A stretch of DNA of 64,000 nucleotides from Capitulum mitella (GCA_030062745.1 CP099843.1:17340997-17404996); one strand, 5' to 3'. Shown: positions 35,476 to 47,754, counted from the first letter of the stretch. A program made the numbers and translations. Notes: generated by a model from the sequence alone, not told the origin.

Positions 35476-35657
35476 ATTCACAAAATGTCTCTGGTTCTAC
35501 TTTTCAAAGTCTTGAATCACTCAGTCAGCGTCAGTTGACCTGAAAAGAAACAACGCCGTTAATATTATAAAATGTTGAAATTAATGCATACCAAGTTTCA
35601 TTGCTGTGGCATAACTCCTTCCTAGTCAGTCTATGAACTTTTCAGCCCACCCTCGTA

Positions 35658-36035
35658 AGATTTCTCTAAGGTGGGGAGGGGGTGGGGGAAAATGGTCAGC
35701 GCGGGGCCCCCATTTTTTGTCTTTCAGATATGGAAAATGATGCAATTCTGCTTTTCACGATATAAAATAAGCAGAAAATTCAAACACGTCATCTTATTTC
35801 ACGAAATTCTGCGCTTTATTTCCAAACACAGTGTCCGAAATATGACAAAAACGGCGAGATTTTAGGCGGTTCCGTCCCTCTCTTCATTTCAAAAGTCGTG
35901 TCTGTATCTGGTCCAGGAGTCCGTCTGTCCCCCTCCCCAGTCCCGTAGCTTCTGGATTTTTTTTAGTTTAGGTTAGTTTAATTTAGTTTAGTTTTGTTAG
36001 TTCAGCTTAGTTTAGGTTCTCCTTTGCAGTTACAG
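35658..36035. other. Noncoding spacer with TTTAG-rich stretch
   Basis: Includes about 35955-36015, where TTTAG, TTAGG and TTTAGTT words repeat imperfectly. No gene recognised. Confidence 0.4.
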
Positions 36036-36039
36036 GGGC

Positions 36040-38060
36040 ACTTTTAGTGGTCTCGAGCCGTCTGCCGTGCCAGGATTCTCTAGTGGCCTCAGGTTCCTTT
36101 TACAAACTCACGTGTCCCGCGGGACGTCTCAGACGCTCCTTTGGCAGTTTCAGGAGCACCTCGGACAGTCTCAGGGACCTATCTGGCAGTTTCAGGGACG
36201 CTTAAACCATCTCGGATTCCTTCCTGTTGTCCCTGGGACGTTTTTGCCGTCTAAGGAGCCCCTCAGGCACTAAAAAGGGCCCTGTGTAAGCCTCTCTCTG
36301 CTGTGACAGGAGCTCCTCCCGCAATCGTCTAAGTCCTTTGGCCGTTTCACGAGCAGTCTGGACGTCTCAAGGTCTAGTAGTTTCAGGGGTCCCTCTGGTG
36401 GTCTCAGTGGCACCTATTACTAGAGACTTTGAGTTAGCAGTTTCAAAGAACCCTCTCTAGCAGTCTGAGTGGGTCCCTTGCGGTCCTGGATACCTCTCTT
36501 ATCGTCTCTGGGAAACATTTTTGCCATCTCAGGAGCCCTCTGGCAGTAACAAAACACCTTTTGGCAATTTCAGGGCCCCTGTGCAGTGTCATAGACCCTC
36601 TAAACGTCCCCGGTGGTCCCCATGGCTGTATCAGGGGCCTTCCTCTGTTACATGAGGTAAACCTGGCAGTCTTTTAGGGCCCCTCTAGCCGTAACAATTC
36701 TAGACGTTTTGTTGGCGCTTCATGGGCCTCGCTGGCAATCTTAGGGGGATCTTGCCGGTGTCAGGAGCCCGCTTATTACATTCGGGGCCCTTGTGTGCGC
36801 CCAGCGCCCCCATAAAGCCCAAATACCGTCTCAGAGGCACTCTTATCGTCATTGTCTCGCAGCGGTCCTACGACCTTTTTGGCGGTCTCAGCCGTCATCT
36901 GCGGCGTACAGGCCCATCTTACCGTTCCAGAAATCACCTAACCTTCCCAGGGGCCCCTGACAGCATCAAGAACCCCAAGGTTTCAAAAAGGCCAATGTAG
37001 GCCATTTGTGGCTCTTCTCGAGACTGAGTAGGTTACCGACGAATTCCCGTTCAGGGGGCCCCTCTGCCTGGCCAGGGTCTCCTTATGCCGTGCTACGCAC
37101 CATTTAAAGTTCTTTCCGTCTCAGGTGCCTCTCTGGCAATGTTAGCGGTCTCATGGACTCTCTGCCATGTTGGGGCCCCTTGCAGTCCCAGGGGCCCTCG
37201 AAGAGTTTCAAGGACCCTTCTTTCTATCTTCGGGGCCATCTTACCGTGTCAGGGTCTCAACCCTCCCGGAGGCCCTCTGACTACATCAAGAACCTTCAGC
37301 TTTTCATTCACAGGGGCTCCCTAGGGACTCAGTCCTCATCTTGGCCGTCTCAGGGGCCCTATGAGTCATCTGGCGGTCTCGGGGCCCGTCTGCCGTACTG
37401 GGACCCTGTTGTGGTCTCAGAGGCCCTTTGGGAACTTCAGGGACCCTCTATGCGTCCCAGAGGTCATCTAGCCCTCCAGGAGGCCTCTCTGACTGCATCA
37501 AGAGCCCGTCAGGTTTTGATAGAGACCCTGTGAAGCTCATACGGAGCCCCTTCGGGCCTCCTTTTAAGTTTGACAGGGGCCCCTTCTCAGTCCTCAGGGG
37601 GGAGGGGCGACCACCCCAATTGCTCCCACTTTGGATCTGCGTCTGGCCCTCGTAATGAGTGGGGCCCCATGTGGTTAAAATTACTTTCGGTTTGTGAAGT
37701 TACCTCGTTGAAGTGTTAACGGGCCCATGCTCACCTGTAAAGACGTTCCTGGCGACCTGGCGGGTGCCTGTTACTGGTCGGCAGGGGCATCTTTACAGGA
37801 GAGCAAGGACTCCTGAACAATCGTTTAGGGGCACCTGTTTGCCAGGGGGGCCACTGCCTGTCTGTAGAGGGCATTCTGTCTGTCTGTAAAGGACCCATGT
37901 CGACACCTGGAGGCAGGGGCAGGTCCCTTTTTCCAGACCGAAAGGAGGTTCCTTCAGAGGCTGGTAGGGGTCCTTTATGGGTCTACAGGGGGCCCTCCTC
38001 AAACAAGCAGTGAATTCCCCTACAAGCTAGCAGGGGCCCCTAAACGCTCATCCAGACCAA
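36040..38060. repeat. Degenerate minisatellite with ~21-bp period
   Basis: Around 2 kb of imperfect copies of a unit close to TGGCAGTCTCAGGGGCCCCTC. Clear stretches include 36.13-36.26 kb and 37.13-37.55 kb. The last ~350 bp (37.7-38.06 kb) drifts to units with CTGTCTGTAAAGG and GGCAGGGGC. Open frames across it on the plus strand are repeat artefacts, since a 21-bp period gives 7-residue repeats. Confidence 0.75.
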
Positions 38061-38109
38061 GGGCCTCTCTTCATAGCACAAAGCCTCCTTGCGTATTCGG
38101 AGTACGTTT

Positions 38110-38290
38110 TCTTTCGGTTGGTACATCGATTTTTTTCTTTTTTTTTAATAGCGTAAAGTTGATTTTTTACGATTTTGCTTGGTGCAGTGACCGAAATTTC
38201 TGGGGGGGGGCAAAAACATAGTTTCGCCCCCCAGCCTGACGGCTGGGGGGGCGGCCGCCCCTCCTGCCCCCCCCCCCCTTTTCCGCCGTC
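38110..38290 (+). repeat. Direct repeat unit, left copy
   Basis: A segment with GCAGTGACCGAAATTTCTGG, a G tract, CATAGTT and CCCAGCCTGACGGCTGG recurs at about 39060-39200 (GCAGTGGCCGAAATTTCTGG ...). The two copies flank the repeat of the TTAA-edged family at 38.29-38.83 kb. Confidence 0.7.
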
Positions 38291-38835
38291 GCCGATGAGA
38301 AACTGTCACAGGAACGACTAAGATGAATAAAATTTACATGGATAGGCTTATGTCGCGAAAATGAAGGAACGCTAAATTTAGTTCCCGTTAATATCTTACT
38401 GCGTACGGCTGCGGCGCCCGCCGACAGCCGGCGCGAAAATTACCGTGTATTTAACTCAACGTTTCGGCGTATATATTGAACAAATCTGAGAAATTGGACG
38501 TGTATCGGCAGCTGGGGACCTTTATTTGTGCGCTGGTGCCTTTACCTATGCGTTATTAGTCACAGCCCTTGAGATTCAGGCCATTTCTCGGTGTCACGCA
38601 GTCGGCTATGAGAAAACATATATAGGACGTAAATTGCTTACGTATTACCTAAAACCAAAATTGAGGCCAGTTTTGAGCTCTACTCGTCATAAGCTTTTCA
38701 ACGGTATGCTTATTTTTATCTTGCAACCAATCGTTCGTAAGTTAGAGGGGCTGCGACCAACCGCCCCCCCCCCCCCGTCCAGTCGGGCGTGGTCGTCGCC
38801 GGCCGACGGTCGTGTGGGGGTGAATGGCCACAAAA
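38291..38835 (+). repeat. TTAA-edged repeat family, copy D (5'-truncated)
   Basis: Matches the right half of the family: GCGTACGGCTGCGGCGCC, CAACGTTTCGGCGTATAT, GGCTATGAGAAAACATATAT, and a C tract followed by AGTCGGGCGTGGTCGTCGCC. The left half is missing and the closing GGGTTAA has decayed to GGGGTGAA. Confidence 0.72.
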
Positions 38836-39059
38836 ATGGTTATATTTCTCTCTATTGGCGTCACGTTTGGTACAAAAAACTGTCGCGTACGCTTGTGCTT
38901 ATTACTCCTGAAATCATCACCAGGACCGTCGCGTCTTGTAATGTGCGCCGATCGCCAACAAATTTAATGTCTACCGTATCTGAAAAACACTTTCGAATTT
39001 GTACTAGATTTCTCGAAAACAGTTGTCGTCAGTCGCCGATGCTCCAATAATGATTTTTT

Positions 39060-39205
39060 TTAAACAGAGTGAGGTTAATTTTGTTCGATGTTGCTTAGTG
39101 CAGTGGCCGAAATTTCTGGGGGGGGGGAAACATAGTTCTGCCTCCCAGCCTGACGGCTGGTGGCGACCGCACCTTCTGCCTCCCTTTTCCGCCGTCGCTG
39201 CGCTC
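39060..39205 (+). repeat. Direct repeat unit, right copy
   Basis: Counterpart of 38110-38290, sharing the GAAATTTCTGG-G-tract-CATAGTT core and CCAGCCTGACGGCTGG. It flanks repeat copy D on the other side. Confidence 0.7.
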
Positions 39206-39339
39206 AAATTATGTAAGCTTAGCGGTTGAGTGCCAGAGTTCGCACAACGCATGACTGTGGATCGTCGGCTTACCCTGCCCAGTCGGCCGAAATGCGACTC
39301 CCATTAGTCAGTGCACTCTCGGGTGTCCGGATTGTCCCT

Positions 39340-40320
39340 CGCTTCCTCGGGGGGGGGGGGGCGGGTCCCGAGAACCATGCTCTCGAGGAATGAGAAAGCT
39401 ACGGAGATGAGAGTGACACCAACCGAAAGCTGGTCAAATTCTATGAAGCTTATGAAGTATGCGTGCAGATTTATCGACTCTGGGTTAGTTAACAAGGACA
39501 AGTCATTACGTCCAAAATCTGTGGGCAATAAAAACAATCTTATAAACTGATGTTGAGTAATCAGCAGAAAAAACGGCCAGAAACGGGTTTCCACCCAAAA
39601 AATAGTAATTTTCTTCTCCTCAGGTCATGTCAGGTCAAGTCAGCAGCCATTACAATACAACAATGATTTTTGTCGAAACTGGCAATCAAAGTTACTTCAA
39701 ACATACGTTTCGGAATCACCATTTGGGATATTTAGTCAGACATGGCGACTTTGATCCGAAAAAAAGATTAATATACGTCATCTAAGATTATATCAAGTCA
39801 ACCAAAGTTAGATCTCACAACATTTGTATCTCGTGTCCGGGTAAAGGTATGAATGCCAAACAAACGCCGCTTATAACGCTGCAGTCATCCTGGTGTGTTT
39901 TTGAATAGCACGGTAGTAAAACACAGGTCAGGTCGGATCAGATCACGGACGATAGCATGCAAAATGTGTCTGTTTCGTCTGGAAGATCACGGTGTCACAG
40001 AACAAAACAAAGTAATGCAACATGTCCGAGATTATAAAACTAGTTGACGTCACTAAAACAAACGCTCTTAGGGTCAATATAGTCGTGCAAGGTCATCATA
40101 GGTCAAACGATGAATCGTTTGTTTCTCAGAAACCACTAAAAACAAGCACATGAAACCAGCTGGAGGCGTTCTTATGACGACGTATAAATTTATACGTTGT
40201 CATGAAACGTTTCATGAAATTCCTCACGTTCCACGTGGCAAGTGACCTTTGAAATGGTACCAGGTTATGTCAGGTCACATAAAGTCATGCCATTTAAAAG
40301 TCCTCTCGAACTTAAAGTGA
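39340..40320 (+). repeat. Dispersed repeat related to one arm of the 25-kb inverted repeat
   Basis: Shares ACGGAGATGAGAGTGACACC, a TTTTGTCGAAACTGGCA word, ATACGTTTCGGAATCACCAT and AGCATGCAAAATGTGTCTG with the arms at 24.4-25.66 kb. Rich in AGGTCA. No gene recognised. Confidence 0.65.
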
Positions 40321-42670
40321 AATGTACACCTATCATGCCCCACCAGAAGCGAATGGCAAATACATTTCATACCCATTTTGTGATATATTCGATTTTGTAA
40401 TCAGTTCATTTGGCCTCAGGCCACTGAACATTCAAGAACGGTGTTGCAGCATTGAAAAGGCGTGTCAGAACATTAGTGTTTCTTTTCTTACCCAGAACAG
40501 TCTCCTGTACAGAGTAATTTTGGCAGAAAGACAAAAGACGGCATGTCATAACAGTTGACCCATTGTAAGGAAAGGAAATGTTTAAAAAAATGAATATGAA
40601 TTTTGTAGCGATTAAGTAGGGAATTCGAACAGCGTTTTCCCTTCGTTAATATCTTTTTTCGACGATGAGTAGTAAGTTGGGAATTCGAATGGCGTTTTCA
40701 GTTGGTCAACATCTTTTTCTGACGATGTCTGGCACACGCTTAGACTTTTTTGACATGCTTTCTTTTAAGATCAAATATGTCAGTGATCTGACAGGACCTG
40801 GTTTTCAAATTCTATCACCAGATGTAAAAGTGATATGTCAACAGCTACGGAAAATTTCACAGTTCTATCTATCTGTCTTAGTTTACGCTATGTCCAAGAA
40901 ACCTCAGGGGCTGCTCTCGAGACATCCTCCCCCCCGTTGAGCGAGGGTTAGGTAGTCTTACGACGAAAAATTTGATGCAACATGGACTTTTTGGGGTATA
41001 GGGGGTCTTTCATAAAAAGAGGGCCTCTCAAGGCCAAGGGGCCTCGAAATTTCCGGTTTGCCCCCATGATCAAATGCGATCCAACCTAACTATCAAAAGT
41101 CTCCAGAAACTAGGAGGGACAGAGGGGCACCTGGACCAGATACAGACAAGACATTGGAAATAGAGGGAGGGACGCATCAGCCTGAAATCCCACCGTTGTT
41201 ATCATATTTCGGCCACTTTATATGGGATCAAAACGCAGAATTGTCTCAAATAAGGTGGCGCGCTTGAGTTTTTCGTCTATTTTATATGATAAGAAAAGCA
41301 AAATTGCATCGCAAATTTCCCTCTGGAGCCGAGCATACCAAAGTTTGATATCTGAACGGCAAAAATGGGTGGGGGTGGTCGGGAGGGGACCCCGCGCTGA
41401 CCAGCCCGCCCTTGGCGAAATCCTGGATCCTCTCCTGCTTGAGGTTACCAGCAAAAATCGCATATGGCGCCTCGACTGGTGTTTGTTTGTTTGTTTGTGG
41501 ATTAGGACACACAGCCTTTTGGGCTCAAGTGTCCAGAAGCTTGGGTCAAGTCTTGTGTCTTGTCTTGCGTTAGTCAGTCGTCTGTTGACTGGTAAAGGTT
41601 TGGTGGCGATCTGTCCCATAAGCCCGGATCATTGGACTGTCTGCAGCTCGGATACGGTTACACCGGAGTTTTCGGTGGCGCTTTGTTGACCTTGGGCCTA
41701 CCATAGCAGGGGTGTCGTATTCTTTTGTTGTATTGTTGTTGTATTCTTTTGAGAAGGCCCTGGCCCACCGAATGTTTATTCTCCCTCCTCCCTCCCATGT
41801 TGGTTTAGGCCCCAATATTTTATGCCGGTTTTAAAAGGAAATGAATAGTAATAACGAAAAGAACGGCCGCAATAGATAACAGAAAGGCGGAAAATGAAGA
41901 TTAAAGTCTAAAGCAATGTAGCTATATACATGGGGATAACCGCAATTTTTTAATTTAATAAAAAGCAACAAAAGACTCGCAAATTCCCGTTGGTCAAAAT
42001 ACATTGGACTAAATCCGTTGAGAAACCCACATTTGGGGGGTGGGGTTTAACAGGGGTGTCGATTTCTGTAAATGGATGGGAGGGGGGCCGAGCCGAGGGC
42101 CCGATGACCTAACCTCGCCCCAAATATGGGTTTCTCAGCGGATTTAGTCCCCTTGATTTTGACGAAAGAAAATTTGTAGCTTTTTTGTTACTATTTATCA
42201 AATCAAAAATTGCATTAAACGCCATGTATAAATGTAGATTCAAAAATAGAGGATACAAAACATATAGACACATCGCTTTTGACTTTATTTTTACTTTCTG
42301 CTCGTCTCTTATCTACTGCGGGCGTTTTTTGTTATTACTCATTTTCCTTTAACATGCGAACTGGAAGGGGGTGTCTTTTTGCGCCCCACCTGTTTTTTTT
42401 TTTAAATCTCGAGAACGGATTAAAGCTGGTTGCTGCTACTTTGTTATATTTATGGCAATTGAATAACTCGTCGACTGACGCAGCAAATCTAAAATCTGCC
42501 GAAAATTTTTGAAGTTTGAAGCATCTGAAGCAAAGCCAACATAACGAAAATAACGGTTGTAGCTGACAAATGGGAACTTTGTGGAGGGACTGGCGTTCTA
42601 CCTAAAATTACCGTTTGAACACAATCAGGCGATGTCATTTGGGCATAAGTGCTGGATGTACCAAGACCAA
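40321..42670. other. Repeat-rich noncoding sequence
   Basis: About 2.3 kb with no supported gene. A short duplicated block with GTAAGTTGGGAATTCGAATGGCG / TAGGGAATTCGAACAGCG (split reading) occurs at 40.61-40.72 kb. G- and C-tract repeat edges occur near 40.93, 41.38 and 42.05 kb. Open frames at 41.2-41.7 kb on both strands show no domain. Confidence 0.4.
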
Positions 42671-42674
42671 AGCC

Positions 42675-43130
42675 AGGGTCAATAAGGGCCAAGGTCATCA
42701 AAGGTCAAGGTCAAACAGCCCTTGACCTGACCCGGATTTGCTTTGCAACATGTCGGTTTGTATGAAATATACATTCAGAGACCACAATAAAAGCACGTGC
42801 GCGCACACTGATATGCTTGCATATACCAGAGTCAGTGAAGGTCAAGGTCATCAGAGGTCAAGGTCAAAGATCTTGTGACCTGGTCCGGATTTGTTTGCGA
42901 CATGTCGATTTGTATGAAACATGCATTCAGAGACCCTAATAAAAACGCGTGTGCGAACATGGATACGCTTATATATGCGAGGGTCAGTGGAGGTCAAGGT
43001 CATCAAAGGTCAAGGGTAACTATTTTGTGACCTGGTCCATATTTGCTCTGCATTATGTCAATTTGTGCGAAATATGCATTCAAAGAACCTACTAAAAACA
43101 CGTTTGGCACATTGATTCTGATATGTATAT
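42675..43130. repeat. Three tandem units of ~152 bp carrying TCAAGGTCA motifs
   Basis: Units begin at about 42675, 42828 and 42980 with AGGGTCA/AGAGTCA, followed by AAGGTCATCAAAGGTCAAGG-type sequence, a TGACCTGGTCCGGATTTG word, GTCGATTTGTATGAAA and CATTCAGAGACC. Each unit therefore has a cluster of AGGTCA hexamers in direct orientation. Confidence 0.85.
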
Positions 43131-44895
43131 ACATATATACATGTACATACATTCATAAATATAAACGCTGGAAGTGATCAAATGTACCAATGTTGGCTAC
43201 CTCCACTGAAAATACTCCAAAAGATGCGTGTAGCGTCCTCATGTACAATTAAGCTTTCCCGCGTTGCTCGAAATCTGATCTGAAAAAGATGAAAAAATGA
43301 CGGCATAGGTCAATGACTTGACATGACCTCGGCCCAAAATTCTCAGTCAAGACATCGAATGAATCGAAGTCGTCGTATTCCATGTTTTAACGCCCAAACA
43401 AACGCCCTTTTCCTGTTTCGTTCGAAAAGTTGTACGGAATGGCCAGTACGGGCAGAGAAAGTGTCCAAAGTTGACCTATTCGACCACAATTGACCTTGAA
43501 GATTTTGACTTACGGTCATGAAAATTGCACACAATATAAAACATTATGACCCTACACTGTCCACAAAATTTCATGTCTCTAGCTTTTTCCATTTCTGAGA
43601 TCGGAGTGGGGTCCTTTTGGACTCCCCTTTCAGTGCGCGTTAGCGCGAAACCCGCTTCCACTGCGCGGGTTAACATCGGCTAACATAAAAATCGGCAAAA
43701 AATACTGGAGGGCTCAAACCAATATGGGGGGCCCGAATAAACATTGGGTGGGCCAAGGCCCTCTCAAAAAATTACAAATCGACATCCGTGGAGGTAAGGC
43801 TGTCAGGATGTCGGCTCACCCCCCCCCCCCGATCTTTTACAGAGATCGACGCGCCTGTAACCTAGGGTCACAAGGCTCTGGAAAGATTCAAAATTTGCTG
43901 TTCCATGTTCATTAGTGAAGGTCTGAAGGGAATCTGTTGAAAAACCTCGCAGCATGGGTTCGCCTGCAGTTACCGGCGGTATTTAAGTACTTGCCCACCT
44001 CTCTACCTTTTTGTGGCACTTGTGTAAAGTATTTTGCTGTCCACGTTCGTGATATGGTAGCGAAATGGCAGCTGTTCATAGGACATAAATGTTGCCCTTT
44101 GTTTCATTTGTGAAAGCCGCCCTCTCGTCTTTGCGTCATCTTTGTTGACGGTTATTAGTCGAGCGGTACGAAAAAAAAATATTCGATTTCGTCAAGCTTT
44201 TATTCTCTGTATCTACGAGCAAGTTAGCTTCATTATACAGCACGGTGTACATGTGCATGATATGGGTTTCAGGCTCGTGGCATTGCGTCGCCGACGTCCA
44301 GTCCTTCCAGTCGTGTTGCTGACGTCCATACCGCCTTGGTTTTCAGGTTTTCGAGGAATGCATGAATTCTCGAGGTTGCATGTCGTACGCGTCAGATTTT
44401 ATGTCATTGCAACAACACGGTAACTAAACTACTTGTTTGGTTTATTAGCGCTGATTGTTGAGCATCAAATTCAGTGTATGTAGGAGTATGTACCGGTATC
44501 CGTATTATAATTTGCTTTGCCCCTGCAGGCTCAATGTGTTTTTCTTAATTTAAAAGGAGGTAAAGTTTTGAGTATTGAGTACTGGAATTTCTTGTTGTAA
44601 ACAAACATTGGTCCATACATCACTTCCTCATGGAGCACTCATGTTCCAGTGGAAAATGGCATAAATGGTGTACAAACCATACAACAGACAATTTTGAGGC
44701 AAATACTTGTGATTTGGTTGATGCATAATATTTCAAGATGAAGAAAGTGGAAAATTACCAAATAATACAGCAACTCCATTCGTCACTGATTGCTACACCA
44801 TTTGTCTGTTTGATTTGTGCTGTGATTCTGTGGTAACAAATTCAAAATGAGCAACACCCTAGGTGAAGGTATTTTGGGCTGAATGATATCATCAG
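43131..44895. other. Unassigned noncoding sequence
   Basis: No gene or RNA recognised. A GGGGGG/CCCCCC-rich repeat edge lies near 43.72-43.83 kb. Short open frames lack recognisable domains. Confidence 0.4.
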
Positions 44896-44898
44896 TAT

Positions 44899-45027
44899 AA
44901 CCTAACTTAATGGATGATTAACAAGTTAACCAACCTAACTTAATCAAACCTAACCCAGCCTAATCTCACCTAATTTAACCTAACCTGACCTGGCCTAACC
45001 TAACCTAACCTAACCTAACCCAACCTA
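44899..45027 (-). repeat. Interstitial telomere-like array, CCTAA strand
   Basis: Imperfect CCTAA repeats become nearly perfect at about 44995-45020 (five adjacent CTAAC units). TTAGG/CCTAA is the telomere repeat of most arthropods. On this strand the array reads CCTAA. Confidence 0.8.
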
Positions 45028-45564
45028 TTTGGCACACAATCTAACCTTTGTTGCACAGGGCCAAGGCTGATCACAACCGTTATTGGCCTGTGGCCTCTAG
45101 TATCCTATACCAGGCCTCGGGCATGGGGTTGTATCTTGGGCGCAACATTACACCCCATGAACATCTGTTTATTGGATTTGGCAGTAAATGGGGCATCCTT
45201 GGAGCAAACACAGTGCAAAGAAGATGGTGCCACCCATCCTGGTCTTGTTTGCTTATGGTGAAATATAACCCCATTTCCTCTGGAAACCATCCTGGTTGCG
45301 TCACCATTTCTTGCTTTCATAGGAAAGTTTATGAGCTCTTCTGTATCATATGTATAGCAAAAGTGGTCTGTGAAAAGGTGAAAAAGTGATTTATCACCAA
45401 ACATTGTAAGGGGAATGTGGTTATGTGGTAGCACTATCTCCAGTGAACTAATTTGGGAGAAGGAGGGTTATCAGTTTATAACAGAGGCAGTAATTGGAAT
45501 AGTGAGGTTCAAAGTCATAAATTAAGCTAGGTAGAGTTATGGTAGGTTAAGGGAGCTTTTGTTT
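45028..45564. other. Spacer between inverted telomere-like arrays
   Basis: About 540 bp with open frames on both strands (plus 45048-45389; minus 45434-45105) but no recognisable domain. It could be a mobile element or a rearranged segment captured between the two arrays. Confidence 0.3.
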
Positions 45565-45605
45565 GATTAGGTTAGGTTAGGTTAGATTAGGGTAGATTAA
45601 ATTGG
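45565..45605 (+). repeat. Interstitial telomere-like array, TTAGG strand
   Basis: GATTAGGTTAGGTTAGGTTAG followed by degenerate TTAG units, in opposite orientation to the array at 44899-45027. Confidence 0.8.
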
Positions 45606-47575
45606 ATTAAATAAAGTAAGTGCATTGCCTAAGGTTGCAAAAGGCGAAACACAATAAAAGGCTTCTTCTGCAAACCAGATGGAAATATTGAACAGAGTTA
45701 ATTATGGGTCTTGTTTAGCACTTTGGCAGCCAGTTCACAAATTTTGCCTGTTCCCACAATATTCAGCTATCCTGCCATAATTCAGCAACTCATGTGTCCT
45801 GTGTCTTTGCACTTTTGAATCAGATTGGTGATATTCATGAGGCATTTCTCCTCCATCAGTTGTGTGATATTCATTTTTACTATCTTGGTCATGAAAGATC
45901 ATCTAAAATTAAAAGTAAACTGTGAAAAACTTAAATTATTTCCCCTAGCATTATCAAGTGTCAGGGACAGTTAGCTTTATTTCTTTTTAGGCCCAGTGAG
46001 ATAAGTGCAGTGTACTGACAGAGAAGTCACCAAGAAATGACTGCTAGCATTGTGGCTGTAAAATAAGATGCCATTATGTTGTAATACCATATTCCTGGCA
46101 GAGGGAGGGACTGAATCCACCTGCTCTGGTTTTTGCTCACCAGTGGTAGGGATCGTGAAGTAGCTTCATGAATTATTTTGACTTTTCATATGTATTCTTC
46201 CTATGTACTGTGCCAAAATCTCAGAACTGTTTTGCTCAGGGACAGAGCCAGGCCATGTTTTGGGGACACACCATGGACCATTTTTGGCACTGTTGAAGGT
46301 AAAAGTAAAATGACTGCTAAATGTAGAGTTTTTGAGATGAAACTTCAGTTTTTGCATGGGTGTATAGGTAAATAACTGGGAAAGCATGCAAAAATAATTT
46401 TGGTAATATGAAATCACTTCATATCATGTGGTCAAAAGTCAAAAAGTCAAAGCAAAATTGGTTTCATATAAATATGTTTGATGCTTATGCGCAAAATGCA
46501 AAATAAGAAATATATATGACTTAGCAAAGTGCCTCCAGCCTTTGTACCAGGTTTCATGTTGGTATCAGATTGGGTCATGGAGCTATGACCTAAAATGTTC
46601 ATGTGTATACCTTTATTATAGTGATCATAAACAGGAATTTTGGAATTATAGTGAATTTAAATTTTGGAATCGTTTTCTAACTAAATGAAATGAACTCAAG
46701 GCCATTCCATGTGACTTGGGTCATTTGAGGTCATTTTGGGTCAAAGCCAGTAAGTTGACCTGTTGATCATGTGACCGTGGTAGCTCCTCCTTTTCATGTT
46801 CATGGCACCATCTTTGCCACCATTATACAATCATTGTGGATCAGATTGTTTTTTGTAAGTAAAATATGAGTAGTGAAAGCTAAAAGATGTTTCAAACATT
46901 TATGTGAATCTAGTTCTTGAAAGAATTCACATCCCTGCAAATGCATATGATTCTTTTTTATTTCAAACTTATGCCCCAAATGCCCCATCAGTAAGCTCAT
47001 GATTCATTTCAATTTCATCAAAATCAGTCCATAACCAGCAGAGGTATAATTTGTCAAAATGTACTACCATTTTCGCTTTTTTGCCCTTCCCCCTTTATTG
47101 ACCCATTGCAAAGTCTTGGAAACATTCCGATATCGAAAAAAACTGTAAAATATGAAAACAGAAAAATACAACATGCAGTTTACGTCATGGCAAATGGATT
47201 GCCGTTTCTTGTTGCGATCAAATAGAATGTGCAATTCTTCAGATCCGGGAAGTGGCGAGGGGAAGGGGTGAATTCGCCTCTTGGCCGCCCCTCGCCCCTT
47301 GCCGGAAATCAGCTTTACTGTTTAGCCCTTTGGGAATAGGGTTAAGCTGCCAGGAACATATTGGGATGGAAAGTTCAGTCTCGGTCAGTTTTTTATCATG
47401 ATGATGACTGTGGAGAAAATGGTTACTTTTTGTGTTTGACTGACATGGGACGTCATCAGTGACCCAAATGAAAAAATGTACATGTCGCAGGACTGCAAGG
47501 TTTGGTGTATGCATTGACTTTTAAATCAGTCAAATCGGATTATTGGTTCTTCAGATAGATAGGAGGGGATTTGTA
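45606..47575. other. Unassigned AT-rich noncoding sequence
   Basis: About 2 kb with no supported gene, RNA or transposon end on either strand. Confidence 0.4.
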
Positions 47576-47577
47576 CC

Positions 47578-47740
47578 TTCCCTCATCCATGGAAGATGGC
47601 AAAATACCCCAGTCAGTGCCGGGTAAAATAGCGCGGTGCTAAGACTGAGATTGCGGTATTCAGATGTACTGCAAAGACAAAACATCGGAAGTCAAACAGT
47701 GGCGAAATGTGGTATTTTCTATGTTACAACTTTGCTCACT
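47578..47740 (+). repeat. Direct repeat unit flanking TTAA element, left
   Basis: CATGGAAGATGGCAAAATAC, CCCCAGTCAGTGCCGGG, GAGATTGCGGTATTCAGA and a CTGCAAAGACAAAACA word recur in order at 49080-49240. A shorter form of its first part appears at 1-65, 1258-1300 and 7.37-7.42 kb. Confidence 0.75.
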
Positions 47741-47754
47741 TGTTTGCTTGTTAA

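Larger units (their letters stand above)
34266..35655 (-). mobile_element. Mariner element (1.39 kb) with matched ends
   Basis: The terminal inverted repeats CGAGGGTGGGCTGAAA are identical at both ends over 16 bases, and each end abuts TA (34264-34265 and 35656-35657), the mariner target. The transposase is on the minus strand. An A/T microsatellite of ATATAA/AATAAA units (about 34280-34378) sits directly inside the left repeat. Confidence 0.93.

Noticed and set aside
36067-37655. Several open frames of 66-126 codons
   Set aside because: Artefacts of a 21-bp repeat whose period is a multiple of three; no initiation or splice context.
45048-45389. 113-codon open frame between telomere-like arrays
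   Set aside because: No recognisable domain and competing open frames on both strands; not called as a gene.
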